A DNA stretch of 64,000 nt from Ostreococcus lucimarinus CCE9901 (lineage: Eukaryota; Chlorophyta; Mamiellophyceae; Mamiellales; Bathycoccaceae). A program made the position numbers and the translations under genes. This document shows positions 47,035 to 56,268 of this stretch, piece after piece. Positions within the stretch are counted from its first letter, which is position 1; each line of letters opens with the position of its first letter. Below the pieces are notes generated by a model. That model was not told the DNA's origin and made no database searches. It saw only the letters and a program-made list of their open reading frames with translations. The stretch spans positions 124,001 to 188,000 of the forward strand of contig NC_009358.1 in NCBI RefSeq assembly GCF_000092065.1, read 5' to 3'.

Positions 47035-47817
47035 ATGACCGACCCCACCGCGCGTCTCCGCGCCTTGGTCGAAAACGGCGTCGCCAAACGCTTCGACCTT
47101 CGCGCTTGGTCCGTGCAATCCGGCTGCGCGCGCGCGCGCGCGATCGAGCGCTTAGAGACGCTGCTCGAACAGGCGCGTCCCGACGTCATAAAGCTCATAG
47201 TCATGGAATCGCTTCAGGGGACGCCCGAGAGCGATCTAGACGTCATGGTGTACGGCGAGTGCGCGCCGCGCGCGTTTCTGGAGTTTATCAACGCGCACGC
47301 GCGGACGCTGGCGCTGGAACGCGCGGAAGAGGGAGATGAGACGCGACGCGGCGACGCGCGCGGGACGGCGTCGACGCGCGCGGCGCTGACGTATTACGAT
47401 TTAGGCAGCGGCGCGGGAAAATCCGTGCTCACCGCCGCGTTGTCACCGTATTTCGCGCGATGTCGTGGAATCGAGCTCTTGCCTTGCGTGCACGCGATCG
47501 CGGAAATTTTGGTGGAGGATTTCTCGCGAGACGTGGCGCCGCGAGACGACGGCGTCTCTCCGAGCGTCTCCGTCTCGCTCGGTGACATCTTCGTCGATCT
47601 CTCCTGGATCGACGCGGATTTCGTGTTTTGTAATTGCGTGACGTGGGACGAGGCGACGATGGCGCGATTGGCGTCGCACGCGGCGAAGATGCGACGCGGT
47701 GCTTTGTTCGTCACCGCGCTGTGTCCGCTGCCGAGCGACGCGTTCGAAGTCGTCGCCGAGGACGAGATCGATTTCAGCTGGGGGCGCGTCGACGCCATCG
47801 TCCACCGCAAGACGTAG
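47035..47817 (+). CDS. DOT1-like SAM-dependent methyltransferase
   Basis: 260 residues. A class I methyltransferase core with motif I YYDLGSGAGKS (120-130), an acidic ribose-binding residue in CRGIELLP (143-150) and the strand-4 segment DADFVFCNCVTWDE. The arrangement resembles the DOT1/KMT4 fold (YDLGSGxGK followed by GIE), the family that methylates histone H3 Lys79. The protein is shorter than DOT1 and lacks its basic nucleosome-binding tail. The typical NN motif is replaced by CNC, so the substrate may be different. The start MTDPTARLRALVENG at 47035 is preferred to 46927, which would overlap the preceding gene's stop. Confidence 0.72.
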   Translation: MTDPTARLRALVENGVAKRFDLRAWSVQSGCARARAIERLETLLEQARPDVIKLIVMESLQGTPESDLDVMVYGECAPRAFLEFINAHARTLALERAEEGDETRRGDARGTASTRAALTYYDLGSGAGKSVLTAALSPYFARCRGIELLPCVHAIAEILVEDFSRDVAPRDDGVSPSVSVSLGDIFVDLSWIDADFVFCNCVTWDEATMARLASHAAKMRRGALFVTALCPLPSDAFEVVAEDEIDFSWGRVDAIVHRKT

Positions 47818-48111
47818 CTCTTTTTTAGTTTTATTTTAGCCCGTAGCCGATCCCGCGTTCGTCGCTTTCGACGTCGAGTTTTCGGACGTCCGCGCGCGCG
47901 CGTCGTCCCGTCGTCCCGACTTTGGCCGTTAATCTTCGCTCACTGCTTCGGCGCGCCGCACTCCGTCCCGCGCGAAAAAACTTTCGCCGTGGCGCGCGCC
48001 GAGGTAAAAGCTCGCGCGGTCGATCGTTTCGCGTCGCGCTCGCGCGAACCGAGCGGCGCGCGGTGATACGACGCGGCGTCGCAAACCAAACGTTTAGAAT
48101 CTGTCCCAGCG

Positions 48112-48954
48112 ATGATGATGGTTCAAAGCGCGTCCACGCGCGTCCGAGCGCGCCCGAACGGCGTCGATCGACACCGCGCGACGCGTCGGACGCGCGTCGT
48201 TCGCGCCGCGGACGCCGGCGCGGATCGAGGGATGACGCGGGACGCGCGCGCGACGCGGGAGGTGGTGAGTCAACTGGGCGCGCGGCGAGACGCGAGCGCG
48301 CTGGCGCCGCGAACCGCGCACGGCGCCACGGTGGCGTACGTGCGGCAGCCGATCGAGGCGAAGAATGTGGAATTCATGACGCCGAACTTCGCGGTGTACG
48401 CGCTGTGTGGAGTGGGGTGCTTGTTGGGAAGCGCGCTGAGCGCGGTGCTGCTGAGTTTGATTCCGACGCTTCGAAGCGCGCGGCGAACGATGGATGAGAT
48501 TGCGTATCTCGCGGCGAGCGTGCGCGAGGAGGTGCCAGATACGCTCGCGGCGGTGCGTGTGAGTGGGTTGGAGCTCACGGACGTGATGGAGGAGGTTGGG
48601 GAACTGACGGCGGACGTCGGAGGAGGTTTGCGAAGCGCCGGACGCGGCATCACGGCGAGCGTGAACACGGCGCAGATGGTCGGGCGGTACGCGGCGGCGG
48701 CGGTTCCTGAGGTTCGAAGACGAGCGACACCGATCGTGGGATCGGTAAAGACTGGAACGGTGCGCGTGTTGGAGGAGCGCGCAGACATGGAACCGTACAG
48801 TGGACCCATCATATCGAACACGGCGAAGTCGGCGAAGAAGGGTGTGACGGCGGCGCGAAACGCTTTGAAATCTGCGGATGTGGCTCGAAACGTTGGTCGA
48901 TTATACAAGACGCTTCGCGCGCCGCCTGCGCGCCCAAAGGATATGCCAAAGTGA
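48112..48954 (+). CDS. DUF948-like membrane protein, probably chloroplast
   Basis: 280 residues. The first ~45 are basic (MMMVQSASTRVRARPN...TRVVRAAD), like a plastid transit peptide. One hydrophobic segment (NFAVYALCGVGCLLGSALSAVLLSLI, ~93-118) is followed by amphipathic helices (RRTMDEIAYLAASVREEVPDTLAAVRVSGLELTDVMEEVGELT). This layout of one helix followed by long heptad-like stretches is typical of DUF948/apolipoprotein-like plant and cyanobacterial proteins of unknown function. Three consecutive ATGs at 48112-48120 make the exact start uncertain by two codons. The gap before it (294 bases) is AT-rich near 47818-47840 (3' end of the upstream gene) and otherwise featureless. Confidence 0.7.
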   Translation: MMMVQSASTRVRARPNGVDRHRATRRTRVVRAADAGADRGMTRDARATREVVSQLGARRDASALAPRTAHGATVAYVRQPIEAKNVEFMTPNFAVYALCGVGCLLGSALSAVLLSLIPTLRSARRTMDEIAYLAASVREEVPDTLAAVRVSGLELTDVMEEVGELTADVGGGLRSAGRGITASVNTAQMVGRYAAAAVPEVRRRATPIVGSVKTGTVRVLEERADMEPYSGPIISNTAKSAKKGVTAARNALKSADVARNVGRLYKTLRAPPARPKDMPK

Positions 48955-49035
48955 TCGTCAAATTAGCTTAGTCGCATGTAAGTGTATGATTTACGATTAT
49001 GATTTACAGAAGGTGTGTTTACGTTTGCGAGAGTT

Positions 49036-52000
49036 TCAACGCGGCGACGAAGTCGCGGGCGTCGGAGACGCCGCGATGGCTTTGATCGCGTTGCCGCCAG
49101 AGAGGTCGCGCGCCAAGGATGGAAGCATCTCTTCGATCGGTCGAATACTGGGCAGCGCGCGCACGCTACCGCTGAGCGGAGAACCACCTCGATTGGCGTC
49201 GGCGAGCGGCTGACGAACCGCGCCGAAACCTCCGGCTGGTCGGTTGAGGAGCGCCGCCGTGGATCGTTGCTTTTCGAGCGCTTTTTGCATGTGCATGTCG
49301 CGCGTTTCCGTTTGTTCTCGTTCGAGCAGACGCGTTTTCTCGTCGAGATCGGCTTGCGTGTGTTGCAAGTCTTCCCATATCTTCTTCGTTTCTTCCCGTT
49401 GGCGATGCAACGTGTCCTTGTAACTCGCGATTTTATTCGTCGCTTGAATGTTCAATAACTCGAGATTACTGATCTTCTCGCGCGCTTCATCAAGTTTATT
49501 GCTTAACACTTGCATCTTGGCGTGCTCATCACTTACCGATTTCTCTAAGCGACTGACTTCACGGGAGAATTCTTCCGTCTTTGCGCGGAATTCCGTCGAG
49601 AGTGTCTCGTATGCCACGCGCGTCGTCGCCAACTCGTCTCGCATGCGAAGCTCGCGCGCTTGAGTTTCCTTGGCGGTTTCGTTGCTTCGAGACGCGTAAT
49701 CACGCGCGACTGACTCGGCGGCACGAGCGGACGCGGCTTCGCGTTCGGCTTCAGACATGTTCTTCAACATGTCCAAATACTTTTCGTTGTTCGCTTCCTC
49801 CTTTGAACGCGAGCGCTCAATCTCTGCCTTGGCGTACTCCACATCTTGCTTCCATTTTTCTTGCTGCAACGCCGTGGCCGTGAGCTCCGCCTTGAGTGCA
49901 GACATTTCTTTCTCCACTTGCACGAGCTGATCCGCCTTTTCTTCCAGTGCCTTGGATCGACCTTCCAAAGTGCCGTGCTCCTTCACGAGCGCTTCGTTTT
50001 GGCGTCGGAGATCTTGAAGTTCGGCGCGCGCCTCTCGCTCGCGTTCTTCCGCGGACTTTGCGGCAGCGGTGAACGCGGTGATTTCCATTTGGAACGACTT
50101 TGCCTCGGTTTCGCGCTGCACGAGCGCCTTTTCAGACGTAATGAGTTGCACCTTGGTGGCTTCTTCGCAACGCTGCGCGTCGTGCATCTTTTCGAGCGCC
50201 TCCTCGCGAGCGGCGGCGGCGTTTTCGAGCGCAACCTTGGACGCGGCGAGTTGCTTGTTGGAGTCTTCCAATTTCGCCTTCAAAGCAACCAGAGACATGT
50301 TGGACTTTTCCTTGGCGTCTCGCATGCTCTCACGCTCAGATTGCACCGCCTGCAGAGCGGCGGCGCTCGTCTCCTTGGCGTCGACGACAGCGCTCTCGAG
50401 TTCTTTGCGCTCTCGCGCAAAGTTTGCCCTGTCCTCATCTCTTTGTAATTTCGCCTCGCTCAACTTGCTGAACGCCTCTTCGAACTTCGATTGTAGCGTA
50501 GCCGTGGCCACGGCCGCTGCCTCACGCTGAGTACGAAGGTTGTCGACTTCGCTCTGGAGTTCGTCGCATTTAGCCGACTTGGCGTCGAGCTCGCGACGCA
50601 ACAAACTCTCGCGATGGTTGAGTTCGGCAGACTTCGTCTTCGTCACGTCTTCTTTTTCGGCACGCAACGTAGCGATTTGATTCTTCGCTTCGTCGTACTT
50701 GGCTTTCAAAGTCGCCACGTGAGCGCCCGACGATTCTCGCGTGGTACGCAACGCGGCGATTTCGGCTTCGAGCGCCTCAATCTTCGTCACCTTGTTTTCT
50801 AAGGCGCTCTTAAGCTCCGTTTCGCGACGATGAACCTCGTGCGACGCGGTTTCAATATGGTTTTCTTTATCTTCTCGCGCGGTCTTCAGGGCATTCTTCA
50901 CCTCTTCATATTTGACTTGAAGCTTGGCGGACGAAACGGTCTTGTCGTTGAGATTGGCGCGAAGCGCATCCACTTGCGCTTGGAGCGCCTTGACTTCGGC
51001 GGCTTGAGTCTCCAAATCCGACTTCACTCGCATCATCTCCGCAGCGTCGTTCGAAATATTTGAGTCGCTCGACGGCTTCGCCATCGTTCGCTCTTCTTGC
51101 ACCGCCGCTCGAAGCTCGGCGATTTCATTCATCGCGTCGTCGTACTTGCTTCGCAACGTCGCCGAATCCTCCACCTTCTTGTTGAGTCGTCCACGAAGCG
51201 CCTCGACGTGCGCCTTGAGCGATTCAATTTCTGTGATTTTGACACTCATTTCGGCATCGGTGGCGGTGCGCGTTGAGCGCGCCTCGTTCGAAGCCTCGAG
51301 CGCGGCGATGTGCTTCATGGCCTCTTCGTACTTGTTTTGAAGCTTTTCGAGATTCGCAGAAGAGTCTTCGCGCTTGGATCGGAAACCTTCGAGCTCAGCC
51401 TCGAGTTCGCACACGCGACGAGATTCCTTCGCCGAAACTTCCGAGAACTTCGTGAGCTGCGATTCGAGCTGACCGAGCTCGATGACGAGTTTGGACTTTT
51501 CGCTGACGAGCGCGTCGCGTTGATCCCGCAACTCGCTCGCCGAGCGTCGTGCCTTTTCATTCTCCGCCTTCATCTGCGCCTTATCTTCTTGCCACATCTC
51601 CTTGAACTTACTCACCTCTTCGCTCAACTCGTTGATCGTCGTGTTCTTTTCTTCTAAAAGATCGTCAATCTTCTTATCGAACGAGGCTTCCATGTCCGCG
51701 AACTTCTTCTCCGCCGCGCGACGCGCCGCCATCGCCGCCGACGCCTTGCTTCGAAGGCTTTCGCACTCCTCCTCGTAATCGCGAACTTGGCACACAAGTT
51801 TTTTCTTTTGCCTCTCCATGCGCTCTTCGTTCTCGCGCAAGACTTCAATCTCCACGATTTGATCGCGCTCGCGCGCCTCGGCGCGTTTCGTCTTTTCCCG
51901 TTCGGCGCGCAATTCGTCGTTGAGGGCGTTGAACTTTTCCTGACTCGCGCTCATCGCCTCTTGACGTTTGCGCCCTCGCGCCATGATCAACTCCGTCCGC

Positions 52001-52566
52001 AACGCCCGCGCGTGATTCAACTTCTCCACCGTCTCCCGCGTCCACTCCGCCTCCATGAGCGCCTTCACGCTCGACGGAAAGTAAAACCCCCCAAACCACA
52101 TCGAGCTCCCGTCTCGCATCGTCAGCGCCACCCCGCTCTCGCCCCATCCCTCGCTCCTCACCTCGATCCGCTCGATCTCTTTATACGCAATCTTCAGCGA
52201 TATCGGTTTCCCGCTCGATCGCCGCTTCGAGGGCGAGAACAACAGCCCGTCCCGCCTCGTCGCGTCGCTCGTCTCGCAATAAAAGCACGCGTGCCCGCTC
52301 GTGACGTACAAATCCCCCGTCCCGCTCGCGATCGGTCCGCCCAGATGCGCCCGGTACGTCTCCACCACCGTCTCGCTCGCGTTCAGCGAGAACAGCGCCC
52401 AGACGCCGCCCTTCGCGCGCGACGCGCGCCCGTCGTCCTTTCGTTTCTTGTGGCGCTGCGCCCAGCCCCGCATCTTCGCCTGGCACGCGATGACGCATCG
52501 TTTCTGGTGGTCCGTCAGCGATTCGTAGCGTTCCTCGACCGCGAGCAGGTCGCGCGCGGACACCAT
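49036..52566 (-). CDS. Long coiled-coil protein with N-terminal IQ-like and GRAM domains
   Basis: 1176 residues from the ATG at 52566. Residues ~25-43 (CQAKMRGWAQRHKKR) resemble an IQ calmodulin-binding motif. Residues ~55-175 form a GRAM domain (VVETYRAHLGG..GTGDLYVTSGHACFYCET, then ISLKIAYKEIERIEV), a PH-like phosphoinositide-binding module. The rest, ~190-1120, is almost continuous coiled coil with internally similar ~70-residue blocks around AELRAAVQEE/KVEALRAQVDALR. The short C-terminal tail carries basic, Pro-rich and Ser-rich sequence. This suggests a membrane-anchored tether or organelle-positioning protein. It is not a known golgin or kinesin; no motor domain is seen. It is divergent from the DEAD-box gene. 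Confidence 0.85.
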   Translation of the reverse strand: MVSARDLLAVEERYESLTDHQKRCVIACQAKMRGWAQRHKKRKDDGRASRAKGGVWALFSLNASETVVETYRAHLGGPIASGTGDLYVTSGHACFYCETSDATRRDGLLFSPSKRRSSGKPISLKIAYKEIERIEVRSEGWGESGVALTMRDGSSMWFGGFYFPSSVKALMEAEWTRETVEKLNHARALRTELIMARGRKRQEAMSASQEKFNALNDELRAEREKTKRAEARERDQIVEIEVLRENEERMERQKKKLVCQVRDYEEECESLRSKASAAMAARRAAEKKFADMEASFDKKIDDLLEEKNTTINELSEEVSKFKEMWQEDKAQMKAENEKARRSASELRDQRDALVSEKSKLVIELGQLESQLTKFSEVSAKESRRVCELEAELEGFRSKREDSSANLEKLQNKYEEAMKHIAALEASNEARSTRTATDAEMSVKITEIESLKAHVEALRGRLNKKVEDSATLRSKYDDAMNEIAELRAAVQEERTMAKPSSDSNISNDAAEMMRVKSDLETQAAEVKALQAQVDALRANLNDKTVSSAKLQVKYEEVKNALKTAREDKENHIETASHEVHRRETELKSALENKVTKIEALEAEIAALRTTRESSGAHVATLKAKYDEAKNQIATLRAEKEDVTKTKSAELNHRESLLRRELDAKSAKCDELQSEVDNLRTQREAAAVATATLQSKFEEAFSKLSEAKLQRDEDRANFARERKELESAVVDAKETSAAALQAVQSERESMRDAKEKSNMSLVALKAKLEDSNKQLAASKVALENAAAAREEALEKMHDAQRCEEATKVQLITSEKALVQRETEAKSFQMEITAFTAAAKSAEEREREARAELQDLRRQNEALVKEHGTLEGRSKALEEKADQLVQVEKEMSALKAELTATALQQEKWKQDVEYAKAEIERSRSKEEANNEKYLDMLKNMSEAEREAASARAAESVARDYASRSNETAKETQARELRMRDELATTRVAYETLSTEFRAKTEEFSREVSRLEKSVSDEHAKMQVLSNKLDEAREKISNLELLNIQATNKIASYKDTLHRQREETKKIWEDLQHTQADLDEKTRLLEREQTETRDMHMQKALEKQRSTAALLNRPAGGFGAVRQPLADANRGGSPLSGSVRALPSIRPIEEMLPSLARDLSGGNAIKAIAASPTPATSSPR

Positions 52567-52913
52567 CGTCGTCGTGTGCGCGCGTTCGCCGTTCGTCGTC
52601 GCGCGCGTCGCGCCGTGACGCGTCGCGAATCGCAATCGTCAACCGTGCACGCATTCGTCGCCGCGGTGTCGGTTTGGATCGTTCCCCTCGTCGCGCGTGC
52701 CTACTTCCGGGTGTTTTCGCGCGCGCACACCCGGGTGTTTTCGCGCGCGCACACCCGGGTGTTTCGCGCGCGCGCCGCCCGATCCGCCGTCGCGCGTCCC
52801 GCGTCGCGACTCGACGGCGCGCCGACGACGCGCGCGCTCGATCGCTCGACCGCTCGACCGCCGGACGACCGCCGCGCGAGGACGAGGACGCGCGACGGCG
52901 CGCGCGCGCGACG
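52567..52913. promoter_or_regulatory. Divergent promoter, coiled-coil / DEAD-box genes, 347 bases
   Basis: A GC-rich gap between the two ATGs, with no gene in it. It contains the 24-base tandem repeat listed separately (52707-52774). Confidence 0.55.
52707..52774. repeat. 24-base tandem repeat, about 2.8 copies, with E2F-like sites
   Basis: Two exact copies (52707-52730, 52731-52754) and a third, slightly shortened one (52755-52774). Each unit holds TTTCGCGC (52715-52722, 52739-52746, 52762-52769), which fits the E2F consensus TTTSSCGC, plus a palindromic ACACCCGGGTGT across unit boundaries. Confidence 0.8.
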
Positions 52914-54875
52914 ATGGATGCGCCGCGGCGACCGTCCGGCGGCGGCGACGACGACGACGCGACGACGGCGCGCGCGACGACGACGACGGGCGCGAGCGAC
53001 GGAAGCGAAAAGTACGTCTCCGCGGCGACGCGGGCGCGACTGCGCGCGCGCGGGATCGACGCGTTGAACGCGATGCAGCTCGCGGTGTGCGAGGCGGCGG
53101 TCGGACGACGCGCGGACGCGACGTGTCGAGCGCCGACGGGGAGCGGGAAGACGCTGGCGTACGTGCTGCCGATCGCGAAGATGTTGGAGAGGGCGGCGCG
53201 CGACGGATCGGGGGGAGGCGGAGGCGGAGGCGCGGTGCGGGCGATGGTGGTGACGCCGACGCGGGAGCTGGCGAGTCAGGTGCGGACGCAGTGCGAGCGG
53301 TACTGCGGGGAGGGGTCGAGCGCGCTGTGCGTGGGAGGGACGAGCGCGAAGGCGCAGGAGGACGCGATTCGTAAGGGTGGGGCGAAGATTGTCGTCGGGA
53401 CGCCGGGGAGGATGAAGGAATTCATCGATCGGGGGGTGATCGAACCGCGCGCGGTGGAGATTCAGGTGTTGGACGAAATCGACCGCCTCCTCGACGGAGG
53501 GTTTGAGGGCGAGATCGACGCGGTGATGCGACCGCCCGGGACGTGTCAGACGCTTTGTTTTTCGGCGACGATCTCTGCGGCGTTGTCGAGATTTTTAGAT
53601 CGTAAACTCGTGCCCGGGTACGCGGAGGTGGTCGTCGCCGGACGAGGCGGCTCAAACGTGGGCGGGATGGTGGAGCACTTGGCGTACGCCACGAAGTCGG
53701 GAGACGACGCCGTCGGATCGGCGGTCGTGGACGCGTTAGAGCACTACGCGGGTGAGCACGTGGATGGGAGAGTCGGTGGTCAGGCGATCGTGTTCACGGA
53801 GACAAAGTCCACCGCGGAACGCGTCAGGGCGATGCTGACGAATATGTTGACGACGGTGCGTGCCTTTGAATTTTTCTCTTCTTTTTCGATCGAGTCGGTC
53901 GTCGATGACGAACAAACTATTAAGGGATTTATGAGATTGGAATCCGTTCCATGTTCGTACCAATAGACTACAATTCTCCGAGACGCCGACCTTCGAGACG
54001 CAGACGCAGACGAGCGCGTTTGTTCAATTTTTTCTCGTCCGAGTTCCAGAGGATTGCATGAATAATTCTTATCTACATTCCCTGAGATACCGGTGATTAC
54101 ACCTTTCAAGATGATGGAACTGCTTTGCGTTAGTTTTTTGACGCGCGCGCTCGCTCGCGTTCGATGGCGATGAAGATACACCTTATTTCACATGTTAGAC
54201 TGTCGAGATCGAGGGGTGAGGATCCTTCGATCGATGTGCACAACAATTCCGCCGAGCCATCGAATGCGGGCGAGGCAACCGATCTGACCCTCGTGCGCTC
54301 GCGATGACTGATTACCTTTTCCTTCTCGCGCGTAGGAATTCGACACTGGCAAACGAACTCGGCGAGTGGCGTCTTTACACGGCGACTTGCCGCAACCGGC
54401 GCGCGACGCGACGCTCGCGAACCTTCGCTCTGGCGAAGTCGACGTGCTCGTCGCTACAGACGTCGCCGCGCGTGGTCTCGATTTACCCGGAGTCGAGCTC
54501 GTCGTGCACGCAGACATGCCCAAATCTGCAGACACTTACTCGCACCGCGCCGGACGCGCCGGGCGTCCAGGGTGCGCCGTGCCCGGCGTTTCGTTGCTCA
54601 TCTCCCGACCCGAGCTCGCGTCTGAAATCACGCGCCTCGAGCGCGAAGCCAAGGTTTCGATTCGTCGTCTAGTGTTCATTGGCGAACGCGAACGCGTCGT
54701 CGTCACGGGTGACTTGGGCGCGAGCGTTTCCACGCTTGAGCCTGAAAGTCGCGAAAGCGCGCCCGCGAGACGGGACGACAGTCTCATCGCCGACCATTTC
54801 GCTCGCTTTGCGGATGACATTCAAAACATCGCGACGTCGAAGAAGAAAGGGAAATCGAAATCGCGCGGCAAATGA
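52914..54875 (+). CDS. DEAD-box RNA helicase with a DEID motif II, two exons
   Basis: Exons 52914-53855 and 54336-54875 join in phase 0 to 493 residues. Motifs: Q in LNAMQLAV (Q55), I APTGSGKT (73-80), Ia TPTRELA (114-120), Ib TPGR (163-166), II DEID (187-190, instead of DEAD), III SAT (217-219). After the join come V ATDVAARGLD (354-363) and VI HRAGRAGRPG (384-393). The region around LHGDLPQPARDATL resembles the DDX21/DDX50 and plant RH3/RH7 group, whose motif II is DEVD. The DDX21 GUCT tail is not evident; the C-terminus is short and basic. A role in rRNA or organelle RNA processing is likely but unproven. The 480-base intron falls between the two RecA domains. The start at 52914 avoids Arg-rich upstream reading. 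Confidence 0.88.
53856..54335 (+). other. Intron of the DEAD-box helicase gene
   Basis: 480 bases, donor GTGCGT, branch-point match GACTGAT near 54306, pyrimidine-rich end and acceptor GCGTAG. Phase 0. The longest intron in the window and more AT-rich than the exons. No gene inside; translated frames in it are short. Confidence 0.85.
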
Positions 54876-54931
54876 TTTTTTAGTGCAGTCGTATAGTACT
54901 GTGTATTGCAAATAGCGATAGGTAGTCGTGA

Positions 54932-55882
54932 TCAACCGTTCAAACCGCGCAACTGCGCCGCATCCGGCGCGTCGTTCAATAATTCGCGAAGGTGTCGACG
55001 ATTGCGTCGGCGCTCGCGTTCGTTAACCTTGGACGTGACATCTTTCAGTCGCATCCAGATTCGTTGCGCGCGCGCGCAATTTTCAATGTACGCGCCTTCC
55101 GGCGCGTGCTCGGCGAGTTCTTCGATGAAACTCATCACGCCTTGCAGATCCTCCATCACCGGGTCCTCGGGTTCTAGCAGTTTTAAAATTTTCTCATACG
55201 TCCTCGCGTCTTCGTCGACGACGTTTCGCCCGTTCCCGCGATTCTCATTCTCAATCTGTTTATTCACCTCTTTAATCAGACGCTTCATGTCCCCGCCTTG
55301 CGGCATCGGCGCGTCGTGATCGAGCGCGTACGTCAAACATCCGATGTATCCCTTCTTCGCGCTCTCCGTGACCACCCGCGTATCCCAGGGACAACCGTTT
55401 TCTCTCGCCCAAATTAAAACGTGCAAATGGCCGTTGAAGCACGCGCTCCAGCACGTCGACGCGTCCCACGCCACGCCTCGCTCCCGCATCCACCTCAACT
55501 GATCCAACGCGCCCTTCCGAGCGCACGCCGCCGTCGTCAACGCGCCGCCGTCGCGTCCCAGCGCGCCCGCGCGCGCCGCGTACCTCGCGCAATCCCAGTG
55601 TTCGCCCTCGATCGCCTCCGTCGCCGTCTTCTCGTCCCACGCGCACGCGTGCGTCTCGACGAGCATCGTCAGCATCGCGAGGTTCCCGCGCCGCGCGCAC
55701 GCCGCCGCCGTCCACGCGTCCGGCGCGTGCGCCGCGCCGTCGTCGTTCAAAAGTTGCTCGACGCGATGCCAATCCGCGGCGCGCGCGGCGACGTTGAGCG
55801 CGCTGTCGTGGTCGCTCGCCGGCGCGGGCGCGTCCGGAGACGCGTCGCGCGCGTCTCGCGCGCGGGCGTCGGCGGCGGACAT
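54932..55882 (-). CDS. CPW-type ankyrin-like protein, divergent repeats
   Basis: 316 residues from MSAADARARDA at 55882. It has about five ankyrin-like units that are much more diverged than those of the gene at 42434-43432, but keep its signature GxLxxLxxxxxxGxxWDxxT and one perfect ENGCPWDT. The first 40 residues are Asp/Ala/Pro-rich. The C-terminal ~110 residues are a charged helical region (KILKLLEPEDPVMEDLQGV, KVNERERRRNRRHLREL). No enzymatic motif. The two loci are probably old paralogues. The frame continues to 55954 but the extension is unlikely. Confidence 0.8.
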   Translation of the reverse strand: MSAADARARDARDASPDAPAPASDHDSALNVAARAADWHRVEQLLNDDGAAHAPDAWTAAACARRGNLAMLTMLVETHACAWDEKTATEAIEGEHWDCARYAARAGALGRDGGALTTAACARKGALDQLRWMRERGVAWDASTCWSACFNGHLHVLIWARENGCPWDTRVVTESAKKGYIGCLTYALDHDAPMPQGGDMKRLIKEVNKQIENENRGNGRNVVDEDARTYEKILKLLEPEDPVMEDLQGVMSFIEELAEHAPEGAYIENCARAQRIWMRLKDVTSKVNERERRRNRRHLRELLNDAPDAAQLRGLNG

Positions 55883-56268
55883 CGCGCGCGCGAGTGCGGG
55901 GCGCGAGGGCGCGGCGCGACGCGTCTCCGGAACTGTTCGCCGGAACTGTAACAATGAATCCGAACGGCGATGACGTTCGGACGAGAGAAAATGTCGCGTC
56001 GTCGCGTCGCCCGACGCGGGCTTCCGCTTCCCGCGTACTTTGAATCGTTCTCTCGCGCGCGGACGCGCGCGGACGCGGACGCGGACGGACGCGGCGAAGG
56101 ATGGACGAGGGACGCGACGGCGTCGGCGCGCGCGGCGCGCGGGTGCCCAGTTGGGTGCCGCGATTGGAGCGTCGGCGGCGGATCGCGCGCGCGCGGATGG
56201 ATGATGCTACAGCGATGGCTACGCGCGCGAGGACTAAGAGCGATCGGGGTGATGATGGAGACGACGTC
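55883..56268. other. Intergenic, 386 bases between two minus-strand genes
   Basis: Holds the promoter of the ankyrin-like gene and the 3' end of ALG9. A short GGACGC-type repeat lies near 56057-56093. The plus strand is open here (55970-56320), but the translation is Arg/Ala-rich and unlike any family, so it is not called. Confidence 0.5.
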
